Shown: piece by piece, positions 25,620 to 35,594 of the stretch
Numbering within the stretch: position 1 is the first letter of the stretch
How the letters are laid out: each line of letters begins with the position of its first letter
Assembly (NCBI RefSeq): GCF_003860525.1
Contig: NZ_CP034161.1
Coordinates: forward strand, 2,294,001-2,358,000
Direction of reading: 5' to 3'
Length of the DNA stretch: 64,000 nucleotides
DNA from: Epilithonimonas vandammei
GTDB taxonomy: Bacteria > Bacteroidota > Bacteroidia > Flavobacteriales > Weeksellaceae
Made by a program: the position numbers and the translations under genes
The notes under the pieces: generated by a model
What the model was told of the DNA's origin: nothing
Seen by the model: the letters and a program-made list of their open reading frames with translations, nothing else
Database searches by the model: none

Positions 25620-26528
25620 TTAGAATAAAAACTCAATAATCTCAAACCAGATTCCAGTTGTTACAAACCCGACAAGGATACTGATTCCGATAATGAGATT
25701 GATTAATTTTGTATTCAAACGGAACTGCTCGGCAATAATGCTGGAAGTAATAACAGTGGGCATCGCTGCTTCGAAAATGCTGATTTTGGCAATATCTTCT
25801 TTTATATCAAAAACAAGTGCTAATACTAAAACACATAATGGCGCTAATATCAGTTTGTAAAGCATTGATGTGGAAATCTGCGGAATCAGTTTTCTCCATC
25901 CATTGAATTTCAGTTGCAAACCTACAGAAAACAAAGCTAAAGGTGCGACAGTTGCTGCCAATTTATCAAATAGTGGTTCTGCAAAATCCAGATTGAAAAA
26001 TTGAGATAAAATCAGTGCGCTTATACATCCTAAGAACGGCGGAAATGTGAAAAGTCTTTTCAAAATAAATATCGAGCTGATTTTTCCAGACTTGCTACCA
26101 CCTTTCAAAGCGGTGATAATGCCCATTGTAGAGAGCATCAAAAACATCGTTTGATCACAAATAATAGCAATACTAAGATATTGTTCGCCATAGAAAGCAG
26201 CAATAAGAGGAAACCCAATGAATGAGGTATTGCTATACCCACTTGCTAATTCCATAGTACTTCTTGACCGCCTAGAATAGTTTTTTATTCTGCTGTAAAA
26301 AAGCACCAATATCCAACTTCCAACAGCTATCAATACGGTACTCAAAATCGGAAAAAGCATTTCTAGAGACCACTGTACTTTGGGCAAATATTTAAAAGAA
26401 ACTGCTGGCAGGGCCAAATAAAGAACCCAGGTGTTGATGCCCTTATGTGCATCTGGATGAATGGTTTTGGTTGATTTGAAAATCATTCCTGCAATAATGC
26501 AAACTGCTATCAGTACAAAGTTTATCAT
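25620..26528 (-). CDS. AEC family (auxin efflux carrier-like) transporter
   Basis: 302 residues with ten hydrophobic segments. The first (MINFVLIAVCIIAGMIFKSTKTIHPDAHKGINTWVLYLALPA) and the central unstructured region, with GYSNTSFIGFPLI and FEAAMPTVITSSIIAEQF, are characteristic of the AEC/bile-acid-arsenite fold transporters. These export organic anions such as malate or malonate, or act as permeases; the substrate here is unknown. The gene lies between the two copies of trhA, on the opposite strand. Confidence 0.85.
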   Translation of the reverse strand: MINFVLIAVCIIAGMIFKSTKTIHPDAHKGINTWVLYLALPAVSFKYLPKVQWSLEMLFPILSTVLIAVGSWILVLFYSRIKNYSRRSRSTMELASGYSNTSFIGFPLIAAFYGEQYLSIAIICDQTMFLMLSTMGIITALKGGSKSGKISSIFILKRLFTFPPFLGCISALILSQFFNLDFAEPLFDKLAATVAPLALFSVGLQLKFNGWRKLIPQISTSMLYKLILAPLCVLVLALVFDIKEDIAKISIFEAAMPTVITSSIIAEQFRLNTKLINLIIGISILVGFVTTGIWFEIIEFLF

Positions 26529-26710
26529 TCGTCTTGAATATCCTGCAAAGTTAAGAAGCTGATTATAAATCTCGTAAAAATGTCAAACAAATTTTATCAA
26601 TCATTAATTGCAATATAGTTTCATTTTTATTAAATTTAAAAATAATAAATCATTAAACCAATGATTTTCAAAACCTTGAAACAGACAATCTTTTTAATGA
26701 GATAAAACAA

Positions 26711-27307
26711 TTGCATTCAATTGGTCTTGGGGTTATACTTTCCGTTGTTGCATTGATTCTGATGATTAACTATTCAGCGATTAGCGGTAGTGGGATTGCG
26801 ATAGCGTCTTCATTGGTCTTCGGGATTAGTTTGATACTACTCTATTCTGCATCTACCGTTTATCACGCAGTTTATAAACTAAAGTGGAAAAAGATTTGCC
26901 AAAGAATCGACCATCTCAGTATCTACCTTCTCATCGCCGGAACCTACACGCCCATCGCTCTTCTCGGTCTGAAAGGTGCCTGGGGCTGGAGTATGTTCGG
27001 TGTCATCTGGGGAATGGCGTTGATTGGTTTTATTTTTAAATTTTCTCCATTAAGAAATAATGAAAAAATATCACTTTCTCTGTATGCTTTGATGGGTTGG
27101 GCTGCCATTATCGCCATTAAGCCAATGATAGAAAACCTTTCCACCGGCGCACTAACCTTGATAATTATCGGCGGATTATGCTATACATTAGGGATTTATT
27201 TTTATGCAAAGGACAGAAAACCTTTTTACCATCCAATATGGCATTTGTTTGTTCTAGGTGGCAGCATTATGCATTTTTGTGCAGTTTTCTTTTTTATTTT
27301 GCCTTAG
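26711..27307 (+). pseudogene. Second, 5'-truncated copy of trhA
   Basis: From 26723 to 27298 the DNA is almost identical to 24885-25460 (576 bp each; differences are scattered single bases). The copy lacks the first 17 codons (including NVITH, which carries the first conserved His), the promoter and any in-frame ATG; only TTG at 26711 could start it, with MHSIGLGVILS replacing the normal end. The upstream frame is open to a stop without a Met. It is most simply a recent partial duplication that is no longer a working gene, but helices from residue 18 on are intact, so low-level TTG-initiated expression cannot be excluded. Confidence 0.75.
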
Positions 27308-27361
27308 ATTCCGACTTAAAGTGTTTATAAATCTTAACATAATTTTATCAATAAAAAAATA

Positions 27362-27390
27362 TTGGCATCAATATTGAAAAACTACCTTTG
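27362..27390 (+). promoter_or_regulatory. Promoter of the lolA-like gene
   Basis: TTG at 27362-27364 and TACCTTTG at 27383-27390, spaced 18 bp, 24 bp before the ATG at 27415. Confidence 0.6.
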
Positions 27391-27414
27391 TTTAAAATTA
27401 CAATCAATTAATAA

Positions 27415-28056
27415 ATGAAAAATTATTTAAGGCCACTTTTGACTTTAACAATTTTAGGAGCCAGCTTTGCGGCTCATTCACAGACTATCGACAGTAAATC
27501 ACAGAAGATATTGGATGAGGTAACGAGAAACTATAAGAGTAAAAAAAATTCATATTTCAAATTTTCTTACACATCCGGATCTGGTAAAAATCTTCGTAGT
27601 CAGACGGGCATTTTCTATTCGGATAACACTCGCTACAAGCTAAAAATAATGGGAACCGAACAGATATTTGATGGAAATAAACTATATAATATCAATGATG
27701 AAGATAAAGAGGTGACTATTTCTAAACCTAATGATGAGCAAATTCATTTCTCACCGCTGAGCTATCTTGATTCTTATAAAAAAGAATATGATGTGACTTA
27801 TTCCGGTAAAAAAACAATGAGCGGAATTCCTGTTGATGTTATTAAAATGATTCCTGTAAAAAATAACGGTCTGAAGAATGTCACTTTATATGTTAATACA
27901 CCTCAGAAAAAACTTATAAAACTAGAACAGATTACCACCACCAATGAGGTGGCAGTAATAGGGATCAGTGATTATAAAGAAAACCAAAAATTGTCTCCCA
28001 ATTTATTTACATTTGACAAATCAAAATATCAGAATTATCTGATTACTGAGATATAA
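27415..28056 (+). CDS. LolA-like outer membrane lipoprotein carrier
   Basis: 213 residues with a cleavable signal peptide (MKNYLRPLLTLTILGASFAAHSQ) and the incomplete beta-barrel pattern of LolA (NSYFKFSYTSGSGKNLRSQTG, YKLKIMGTEQIFDGNKLYNIN, GLKNVTLYVNT). LolA carries lipoproteins across the periplasm to the outer membrane. Bacteroidota have several divergent LolA paralogues, so the exact client set is open. It has its own promoter and ends at a shared hairpin terminator. Confidence 0.8.
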   Translation: MKNYLRPLLTLTILGASFAAHSQTIDSKSQKILDEVTRNYKSKKNSYFKFSYTSGSGKNLRSQTGIFYSDNTRYKLKIMGTEQIFDGNKLYNINDEDKEVTISKPNDEQIHFSPLSYLDSYKKEYDVTYSGKKTMSGIPVDVIKMIPVKNNGLKNVTLYVNTPQKKLIKLEQITTTNEVAVIGISDYKENQKLSPNLFTFDKSKYQNYLITEI

Positions 28057-28065
28057 AAATAGAGA

Positions 28066-28087
28066 AGCACTATCTAGTTGTAGTGCT
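28066..28087. terminator. Bidirectional terminator between lolA-like and DUF4294 genes
   Basis: AGCACTA and TAGTGCT form a 7-bp stem between the two convergent stop codons, with T-rich flanks on both sides. Confidence 0.6.
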
Positions 28088-28792
28088 TTATTTATTTACT
28101 TTGAAATTGCTAGCGCCCGGATAAGGCTGTAGATACCCAAGATTCCAATTAGACTGCAAAAGAGATTCTATAAAAAGATCATCACGAAACCTGTGAGGGT
28201 CATAAGGCGTTTTTAGACTAACATCTGCAATATTACCTTTAACATTCCACCAAAAAGCACTCCAACCACCTCTAAGTTCCTTAATGATATCATATACCGT
28301 TTTTCCAGTAGCTCTGTTCATCAGTTTTGCAAAAACCTGACCTTCTGTGGTAGTAAGATCACGGAGTTGTTTTTCATAGCTGGCTGCCAATTCGCTCTGT
28401 CTTTGTTTTATATACTTGTTACGTTCCGCACTACTCATATTAGCGCTTTCGGCTTTTATACTATTATAATGCTCCAAAGCATCTAAAAAAAGTGGGTAAA
28501 CTCTGTTTAATTTCTTATTGAGAAAAAAATAATAATTCCTGTCTAACTGGTTATTAAAATGCGGATTTGCTCTCAGCGTAAGTTCGTCTAAAACAATCAC
28601 CTGCTCTCCATTGATCTTGTATATCTTTGCTTTCTGAACTTCGTCATAGAAATACTCGTTTCCGTATTCATCCTTTTGTAATCTACTTTTCGGAATATCA
28701 TCAAACGAAGTAACCTTAAGCGTATCCTGCTGGGAATAGCACATGATTCCAACGAATAGAAAAAGAAAAGGGAAAAATTTATTTAAATTCAT
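28088..28792 (-). CDS. DUF4294 domain protein, exported
   Basis: 234 residues from Met 28792 (MNLNKFFPFLFLFVGIMCYSQQ), which gives a clear signal peptide; the longer frame starting at 28831 would place a charged segment before it. The rest (DEYGNEYFYDEVQKAKIY, RANPHFNNQLDRNYYFFLNKKLNRVYPLF, FAKLMNRATGKTVYDIIKELRGGWSAFWWN) matches the DUF4294 family, found mainly in Bacteroidota and of unknown function. It is divergent from the M42 peptidase gene, with the intervening sequence serving both. Confidence 0.75.
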   Translation of the reverse strand: MNLNKFFPFLFLFVGIMCYSQQDTLKVTSFDDIPKSRLQKDEYGNEYFYDEVQKAKIYKINGEQVIVLDELTLRANPHFNNQLDRNYYFFLNKKLNRVYPLFLDALEHYNSIKAESANMSSAERNKYIKQRQSELAASYEKQLRDLTTTEGQVFAKLMNRATGKTVYDIIKELRGGWSAFWWNVKGNIADVSLKTPYDPHRFRDDLFIESLLQSNWNLGYLQPYPGASNFKVNK

Positions 28793-28849
28793 TACTTTTA
28801 CTCTCATAAAAACAGCAAAAGTACAAATCAAAAATCATTCCTTACTTAT

Positions 28850-29926
28850 ATGAGATTCGAAAAAAAATCGATTCAGTTTTTAGAACAATATCTTAATACA
28901 GCATCTCCCACTGGCTATGAGCATAATGGTCAGAAAATCTGGATGAATTACATCAGACCTTATGTGGATAAAATTGAGGTAGATCATTATGGAACCGCTT
29001 ATGGAATCATCAATCCGGATGCAGATTTCAAAGTTGTGATAGAAGCACACGCAGACGAAATAAGCTGGTACGTTAATTATATTACAGATGATGGATTAAT
29101 CTACGTAATAAGAAATGGTGGTTCGGACCAAACCATCGCTCCTTCTAAGGTGGTTCATATTCACGGCGAAAAAGGCATCGTAAAAGGTGTTTTCGGATGG
29201 CCGGCGATACATACCAGAAGTACTAATCAAAACGAACCTACTCCAAAGATTGATAATATTTTCATAGATTGTGGCGCAACTTCCAAAAAAGAAGTGGAAG
29301 ATTTGGGAATATTCGTAGGATGCATGATAACATATCCTGATGAGTTTTTTGAACTAAACAACAGATACTTTGTTTGCCGTGCTTTGGATAACCGTATTGG
29401 AGGCTTTATGATTGCAGAAGTGGCAAGACTGCTGAATGAAAACAAAAATGAATTACCTTTCGGATTATACATTACCAATTCTGTACAAGAAGAGGTGGGA
29501 CTTTATGGCGCAGATATGATTGCCGACACTATAAAACCAAACATCGCGATTGTAACCGATGTGACCCACGATACCACGACGCCAATGATCGAAAAGAAAA
29601 AAGAAGGTGACCAGAAATGTGGCGATGGTCCTGTAGTTTTCTTCGCGCCCAGCGTTCATCACACCATTCGAGAATTGATTATCAACACAGCCAAAGAAAA
29701 AGAAATACCTTTCCAAAGAGCTGCAGCAAGCCGGGCAACAGGAACGGATACAGACGCCTTCGCACACTCCAACGGTGGCGTTCCCAGTGCGTTGATATCC
29801 TTGCCTTTGCGATATATGCACACCACAGTAGAAATGGTTTCAAAAGAAGACGTTGCGAATGTCATTCAGTTAATTTACGAAAGTCTTCTAAAAATTGAAC
29901 CAACAATGAAGTTGAAATATCATTAA
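28850..29926 (+). CDS. M42 family metallopeptidase (glutamyl/deblocking aminopeptidase)
   Basis: 358 residues. Metal and catalytic residues of the M42/M28 fold are visible: EAHADEISW (His and Asp ligand region), CRALDNRIGG (bridging Asp), VQEEVGLYGA (catalytic Glu and ligand Glu), TDVTHDTT (Asp), and the C-terminal metal-ligand His in RYMHTTVE. M42 enzymes are large tetrahedral cytoplasmic aminopeptidases that finish peptide breakdown. The gene precedes rpe by 22 bp and is probably co-transcribed with it. Confidence 0.9.
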   Translation: MRFEKKSIQFLEQYLNTASPTGYEHNGQKIWMNYIRPYVDKIEVDHYGTAYGIINPDADFKVVIEAHADEISWYVNYITDDGLIYVIRNGGSDQTIAPSKVVHIHGEKGIVKGVFGWPAIHTRSTNQNEPTPKIDNIFIDCGATSKKEVEDLGIFVGCMITYPDEFFELNNRYFVCRALDNRIGGFMIAEVARLLNENKNELPFGLYITNSVQEEVGLYGADMIADTIKPNIAIVTDVTHDTTTPMIEKKKEGDQKCGDGPVVFFAPSVHHTIRELIINTAKEKEIPFQRAAASRATGTDTDAFAHSNGGVPSALISLPLRYMHTTVEMVSKEDVANVIQLIYESLLKIEPTMKLKYH

Positions 29927-29948
29927 TAAAGTAAAAAGTAATTATAAA

Positions 29949-30599
29949 ATGAAAAACAAACTTATAGCACCTTCACTTTTGGCCGCAGATTTCGGCAATC
30001 TGCAGCGCGATATAGAAATGCTAAACAATTCTCAGGCAGACTGGCTACACGTGGATGTGATGGATGGCCGTTTTGTCCCCAATATCTCTTTCGGATTTCC
30101 GGTGATGAAAACCGTCCAGCAATATGCTAAAAAATTTGTAGATGTACACCTGATGATTGTAGAACCTGAAAAATATGTAGAAGAATTTATAGACTATGGT
30201 GCAGATCTCATTTCAGTTCATTACGAAGCCTGCACGCATCTTCACAGGGTTATTCATCAGATTCAGGACAAAGGTGCAAAAGCTGGTGTCGTTCTCAATC
30301 CTACAACGCCTGTACTGATGCTGGAAGACATTATTGCAGAAGTAGATTTGGTATTACTGATGAGCGTCAATCCTGGTTTTGGCGGCCAGAAGTTTATACA
30401 GAATACCTATAAAAAAATTAGGGAAACGAAAGATTTGATTTTAAGTAACAATTCTACAGCACTGATTCAGGTAGATGGCGGCGTGAATCTGGACAATGCT
30501 TCCAAACTTTTCGAAGCAGGTGCAGATGTATTAGTTGCAGGCAACGCCGTTTTCTCGTCAGAAAACCCGGAACATACGATAGAACTTATGAAAATTTAA
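29949..30599 (+). CDS. rpe: Ribulose-phosphate 3-epimerase
   Basis: 216 residues, a complete TIM barrel interconverting ribulose 5-phosphate and xylulose 5-phosphate in the pentose phosphate pathway. Signature segments: PSLLAADF, HVDVMDGRFVPNISFG (metal His and catalytic Asp), VHLMIVEP, MSVNPGFGGQKF and IQVDGGVN (second catalytic Asp). A hairpin terminator follows at 30606-30637. Confidence 0.97.
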   Translation: MKNKLIAPSLLAADFGNLQRDIEMLNNSQADWLHVDVMDGRFVPNISFGFPVMKTVQQYAKKFVDVHLMIVEPEKYVEEFIDYGADLISVHYEACTHLHRVIHQIQDKGAKAGVVLNPTTPVLMLEDIIAEVDLVLLMSVNPGFGGQKFIQNTYKKIRETKDLILSNNSTALIQVDGGVNLDNASKLFEAGADVLVAGNAVFSSENPEHTIELMKI

Positions 30600-30605
30600 A
30601 ATTTT

Positions 30606-30637
30606 AGCAAGTTATCTGATTTAGTTTCTTGCTTTTT
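30606..30637 (+). terminator. rpe terminator
   Basis: AGCAAG pairs with CTTGCT (30628-30633), followed by TTTT. Confidence 0.55.
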
Positions 30638-30721
30638 AGGAGCCATTCCCGCTATCCACTATATCTTTTTTGCCCAGGCTTCTTCCATTGCAAAAAAAGG
30701 ATGCCGTTTCTATCGGGGCTA
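30638..30721 (-). repeat. Dispersed hairpin repeat, type 2 (AGCCCCGATAG...AGCGGGAATGGCTCC)
   Basis: Read on the minus strand it starts TAGCCCCGATAG-AAACGG, has a central stem of A/T-rich arms (CTTTTTTGC with GCAAAAAAAGG) and ends AGCGGGAATGGCTCCT. Its architecture parallels the type 1 repeats at 31486 and 35459. It occupies the 3' region of rpe. Confidence 0.55.
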
Positions 30722-30741
30722 GTGAAAAACAAACGAAAAAA

Positions 30742-30769
30742 AACAGGCTACCAAAATTGGCAGCCTGTT
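30742..30769 (-). terminator. ndk terminator
   Basis: AACAGGCTACC pairs with GGCAGCCTGTT (one mismatch); on the minus strand a long T-run follows. Confidence 0.75.
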
Positions 30770-30796
30770 CCTATTTTGTAATTTTCAGAAAAGAAA

Positions 30797-31216
30797 TTAG
30801 AAAATCTCTCTACCTGAAAAATGGAATTGAGCTTCTATAAGTGCATTTTCATCAGAATCTGAACCGTGAACTGCATTTTCGCCAATACTTCTTGCAAACA
30901 GCTTTCTAATAGTTCCTTCAGCCGCTTCAGCAGGATTAGTAGCACCAATGGTAGTTCTGAAATCTTCTACTGCATTGTCTTTTTCAAGAACCGCAGCAAC
31001 GATTGGTCCAGAAGACATAAATTCTACTAATTCACCATAGAAAGGTCTTTCTGCGTGTACCTCATAGAATTTTTTTGCGTCTGCTACTGTAAGCTGCGTA
31101 AGCTTCATCGCTTTGATTTTGAAACCAGCTTCGCTGATTTTTCCAAGAATCGCACCAATATGTCCATCTGCAACTGCATCTGGCTTAATCATGGTAAATG
31201 TGATTTTTCCTGACAT
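30797..31216 (-). CDS. ndk: Nucleoside diphosphate kinase
   Basis: 139 residues, the standard length. It transfers the gamma-phosphate from ATP to NDPs through phospho-His117 in [10 protein letters not shown]; other family residues are [11 protein letters not shown] (Lys11), RPFY and the Thr/Arg in [10 protein letters not shown]. The promoter is on the minus strand at 31253-31246 with -33 at 31277-31275, and shares its sequence with a promoter firing the other way. Ends at the terminator 30742-30769. Confidence 0.97.
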   Translation of the reverse strand: MSGKITFTMIKPDAVADGHIGAILGKISEAGFKIKAMKLTQLTVADAKKFYEVHAERPFYGELVEFMSSGPIVAAVLEKDNAVEDFRTTIGATNPAEAAEGTIRKLFARSIGENAVHGSDSDENALIEAQFHFSGREIF

Positions 31217-31242
31217 TTTTTTGAAATATTTTTTTTAAAGTG

Positions 31243-31277
31243 TTGCAAACTTACAATTTTTATACGTATGTTTGCAA
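31243..31277. promoter_or_regulatory. Symmetric bidirectional promoter (ndk and candidate small RNA)
   Basis: Plus strand: TTG 31243-31245 and TATGTTTG 31267-31274, 21-bp spacer. Minus strand: TTG 31277-31275 and TAAGTTTG 31253-31246, 21-bp spacer. The ends are an inverted repeat TTGCAAAC/GTTTGCAA, so each -33 overlaps the opposite -7. Confidence 0.7.
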
Positions 31278-31280
31278 TAG

Positions 31281-31406
31281 AAAATTCTTTTTCAAAGAAT
31301 CGGATGCTTTTGGCACAGTAATTGTATCATAATTTTCGATTCTCATGTTTAATTTGAGTTTTCATGGTTATTAGTTTTTACCCCAACTTCGGTTGGGGTT
31401 TTTTGT
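31281..31406 (+). ncRNA. Candidate small RNA gene
   Basis: A transcript from the plus-strand half of the bidirectional promoter would run about 125 bases and end at a strong intrinsic terminator. No open frame longer than a few codons exists. It begins with a hairpin ATTCTTT-ttc-AAAGAAT. A second start is possible from a sigma-54-like element TGGCAC-N5-TTGT at 31311-31325 (the -12 GC is GT), giving about 70 bases. No plus-strand gene lies close upstream to need this terminator. Identity with a known RNA family cannot be judged here. Confidence 0.5.
31381..31406 (+). terminator. Strong intrinsic terminator
   Basis: CCCCAAC-TTCG-GTTGGGG followed by TTTTTT: a perfect 7-bp stem with a UUCG tetraloop. 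Confidence 0.9.
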
Positions 31407-31431
31407 TGTCTGAGAGTTAAAAAAAAAAAAA

Positions 31432-31461
31432 ATCCACCTAACAAATTTTGTTGGGTGGATG
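31432..31461 (-). terminator. purC-purF operon terminator
   Basis: A 14-bp stem (ATCCACC-TAACAAA with TTTGTT-GGGTGGAT, one T-G pair); on the minus strand about 13 T follow. Confidence 0.85.
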
Positions 31462-31485
31462 TATATATTTAATTATCGAATTACA

Positions 31486-31569
31486 GCAGCCCGGCTTGAA
31501 CGGAGCTCTTTTTCTTTTTTTGCTAAAAAAGAAAAAAGCGGGAGTGGAAGACGGATAAAGCTGCCCAAA
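31486..31569 (+). repeat. Dispersed hairpin repeat, type 1, copy A
   Basis: GCAGCCCGGCTTGAACGG-AGCTC, then a central stem of TTTTTCTTTTTT (31509-31520) and AAAAAAGAAAAA (31525-31536), then AGCGGGAGTGGAAG-ACGGATAAAGCTGCCC. It follows the purF stop codon directly. Confidence 0.75.
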
Positions 31570-31571
31570 TA

Positions 31572-33092
31572 TTAGTCACCTTGATCTATAAAAGCCAGCT
31601 CATCTGGATTTTTTACAGGGTATTTTTCTGTAAAACATCCGAAACAATGATTGGGAGAACCCAGGATTTCTACCAGATTTTCTACACTCAGAAATTCTAG
31701 GCTGTCTACTGCGAGGTAATCTTTAAGCTCATCTTTCGACATATTGGCAGAAATAAGATCGTCTTTGGTAGGCGTATCTATGCCTAAAAAGCAAGGTGCT
31801 ACAATGGGCGGCGACACGCTTCTGAAATGAATTTCTTTCACCCCAGCATTTTTCAGAATCTTGACCAATCGTTTTGATGTTGTTCCTCTGACTATAGAAT
31901 CATCTATAATGACTACTCTTTTGTCTTTCATCTCGGAGATGATAGGATTCAGCTTTAGATTTACAAAGTGTTCTCTCATTTCCTGAGATGGAATAATGAA
32001 CGAACGTCCTATATATCTGTTCTTTATGAGAACCGGCCTGAAAGGGATGCCTGAGGCTTTGGAAAAACCAATGGCAGCGGGTACACCGGAATCTGGAACG
32101 CCTATAACAATATCTGCATCCACGGGTGCCTGTTCCCAGATCTTCATTCCGGATTTTTCCCGAACTTCGTGTACATTGATACCTTCTAGTGTAGAATCTG
32201 GTCTTGCAAAGTATATATATTCGAATGCACAGATTCTATTTACACAATCTTCTTTAACAAGATAGGACTGCAATCCTTTTTCATTATCGCTGGTGTAAAC
32301 AATCTCACCAGGCAAAATATCACGCACATATTGTGCTCCTACTCCATCCAAAGCACAGCTTTCCGAAGCTACCACAAAAGCGTTTTCATCTATTGCTCCT
32401 AAAACCAATGGTCTGATTCCGTTGAAGTCTCTGAAAGCAAAAAATTTGTTTCTCGTGATTCCCACTACAGAATAGGCACCTTCTATCTTCTCCATTGTCG
32501 CTTTAATTGCTCCACGCAGTCCAAGATCCAGATTTTTCTGAATGAGCCTGAGTATAACTTCTGTGTCAGAAGTGGCACGGAAAACCACACCTTCGTCCTC
32601 TAACTCTTTCCTTAATTTTTTGGCATTGGTAAGATTACCGTTATGAGCGATGGAAAGTATGATCTGATCATATTCGTTCTTCGCAAAAAAAGGTTGAAAA
32701 TTATATTTTTTCTTGTCGCCCGCAGTTGTATATCTGGTGTGCCCTATAACAGTACTTCCCATAAATTGTTCCGGTTCCTCAATTGTTTTGAAAACATCCA
32801 AAACCAAACCTTCATCTTTTACAGAAAATATTTTCCCTTTGTTTCCTACTGCTATTCCACAAGCTTCCTGACCACGATGCTGAAGTGCAAAAAGCCCAAA
32901 CTGTGACAAAGAAAATGTGTCCAGCTCTTGGGTGGAATGTAGCCCGAAAACGCCACACTCCTCTTCCATCTTGTCAAATGGATAGACTCCTAAGTCTTCT
33001 TTTGGAAAATTTCTCGTCTCTTCAAAATCCTGATAACGATTTTGAAAAGCAAATTTTGGTAATGTGCTATATTTTTGAAATTCTAAATCCAT
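31572..33092 (-). CDS. purF: Amidophosphoribosyltransferase
   Basis: 506 residues; first committed step of purine synthesis (PRPP plus glutamine to phosphoribosylamine). The Ntn-type glutaminase nucleophile is Cys46 in MEEECGVFG, so the first 45 residues would be a removable propeptide, longer than the usual 11 or so; a start nearer Met42 is possible. The PRPP loop is VVIIDDSIVRGTT. Four cysteines (RICAFEY, VAPCFLG and HCFGC) match the [4Fe-4S] ligands of the Bacillus-type, oxygen-sensitive enzyme. It lies 20 bp after purC on the same strand. Confidence 0.95.
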   Translation of the reverse strand: MDLEFQKYSTLPKFAFQNRYQDFEETRNFPKEDLGVYPFDKMEEECGVFGLHSTQELDTFSLSQFGLFALQHRGQEACGIAVGNKGKIFSVKDEGLVLDVFKTIEEPEQFMGSTVIGHTRYTTAGDKKKYNFQPFFAKNEYDQIILSIAHNGNLTNAKKLRKELEDEGVVFRATSDTEVILRLIQKNLDLGLRGAIKATMEKIEGAYSVVGITRNKFFAFRDFNGIRPLVLGAIDENAFVVASESCALDGVGAQYVRDILPGEIVYTSDNEKGLQSYLVKEDCVNRICAFEYIYFARPDSTLEGINVHEVREKSGMKIWEQAPVDADIVIGVPDSGVPAAIGFSKASGIPFRPVLIKNRYIGRSFIIPSQEMREHFVNLKLNPIISEMKDKRVVIIDDSIVRGTTSKRLVKILKNAGVKEIHFRSVSPPIVAPCFLGIDTPTKDDLISANMSKDELKDYLAVDSLEFLSVENLVEILGSPNHCFGCFTEKYPVKNPDELAFIDQGD

Positions 33093-33112
33093 TGGTAAAT
33101 TATTCTCGGATT

Positions 33113-33835
33113 TTATTTTTCTAAAGCTGTCTGTAATCTTTCAAAAATCTCTACATAAGCCTCAGTGATTTCTCCTAGATCTCTTCGGAATCTGTCCTTG
33201 TCGAGTTTTTTCATGGTGTCTTTGTCCCAAAGTCTGCAAGTGTCTGGAGAAATCTCATCTGCAAGAACAATTTTTCCATCCGAAGTTTTTCCTAACTCGA
33301 TTTTGAAATCTACAAGAATGACATTCATTTTATCAAATAAAGCAATCAAAAGCTCATTAATCCTGCCTGTCAATGCATACATCTCTTTCAGCTCTTCAAA
33401 AGTTGCAGCGCCTAAAAAAACCGCGTGATAATCATTAATCAGCGGGTCACCAAGTTCATCCTTTTTGTAGCAGATGTCGAAAATAGTTACAGGAGATTTA
33501 GTTCCTTCTTCCACGCCGAGTCTTTGCGCCATACTTCCGGCAGCATAATTACGAACCACCATTTCCAATGGAATGATATCTACTTTTTTTACCAATTGTT
33601 CTCTGTCATCAAGTTTTTCGATGAAATGCGTTGGAATTCCGTTTTCGATAAGATAGCCGAATATCAGGGTAGAAATTGCATTATTCAGTTCACCTTTCCG
33701 ATCGAACTGACCGCGTTTCTGTGCGTTGAAAGCTGTAGCATCATCTTTATAACGCACAACAACTTCGTCTGGGTTTTCGGTAGCAAAAACCTGTTTAGCC
33801 TTACCTTCGTAAAGCATTTCTTTCTTTTGACTCAT
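33113..33835 (-). CDS. purC: Phosphoribosylaminoimidazole-succinocarboxamide synthase (SAICAR synthetase)
   Basis: 240 residues from Met 33835 ([17 protein letters not shown]); a Met four codons upstream (33847) is possible. It joins aspartate to CAIR with ATP in purine synthesis. Family motifs: [10 protein letters not shown] nucleotide loop, [30 protein letters not shown] and [23 protein letters not shown] -7 match TAAATTTG is at 33918-33911 on the minus strand. The IS5-type element begins only 33 bp beyond it and may have altered the upstream control region. Confidence 0.95.
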   Translation of the reverse strand: MSQKKEMLYEGKAKQVFATENPDEVVVRYKDDATAFNAQKRGQFDRKGELNNAISTLIFGYLIENGIPTHFIEKLDDREQLVKKVDIIPLEMVVRNYAAGSMAQRLGVEEGTKSPVTIFDICYKKDELGDPLINDYHAVFLGAATFEELKEMYALTGRINELLIALFDKMNVILVDFKIELGKTSDGKIVLADEISPDTCRLWDKDTMKKLDKDRFRRDLGEITEAYVEIFERLQTALEK

Positions 33836-33950
33836 AATTACTTTCATTTATTTAAACGCAGTTGCAACTAGACAACAGTCGTTTAAAATTTTTACTTTTA
33901 GATTTATCCACAAATTTACAAAAAATATACATTCGATTTAATTTGTAATT

Positions 33951-35416
<1,466 letters not shown>

Positions 35417-35458
35417 AATTATGGAGTTTATGAATAATATTGAAACAAGGAATCTTAC

Positions 35459-35532
35459 GCAGCCCGACTTGAACGGAGCTCACCCGCCTTTGGCGAGGTA
35501 GCGGGAGTGGAAGGCGGAAAAAGCTGCCCAAA
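35459..35532 (+). repeat. Dispersed hairpin repeat, type 1, copy B
   Basis: Same outer blocks as copy A (GCAGCCCGACTTGAACGG-AGCTC and AGCGGGAGTGGAAG-GCGGAAAAAGCTGCCC), but the central stem is GC-rich: ACCCGCC-TTT-GGCGAGGT with one bulge (35482-35499). Confidence 0.75.
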
Positions 35533-35540
35533 AATAAAGC

Positions 35541-35571
35541 AAAAAAGTCTCCTATATATAAAGAGACTTTT
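35541..35571 (-). terminator. Terminator of the endonuclease I gene
   Basis: AAAAGTCTC and GAGACTTTT form a 9-bp stem around an 11-base loop; T-rich on the minus strand afterwards. Confidence 0.75.
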
Positions 35572-35594
35572 GCAATGTATTGAGTGGTTTTTTT

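Larger units (their letters stand above)
31217..31571. other. Intergenic region ndk-purF: bidirectional promoter, candidate small RNA, two terminators, one hairpin repeat
   Basis: 355 bp without a protein gene but densely structured. From left: symmetric promoter pair 31243-31277, sigma-54-like site 31311-31325, plus-strand terminator 31381-31406, minus-strand purF terminator 31432-31461, and type 1 repeat 31486-31569. Confidence 0.7.
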
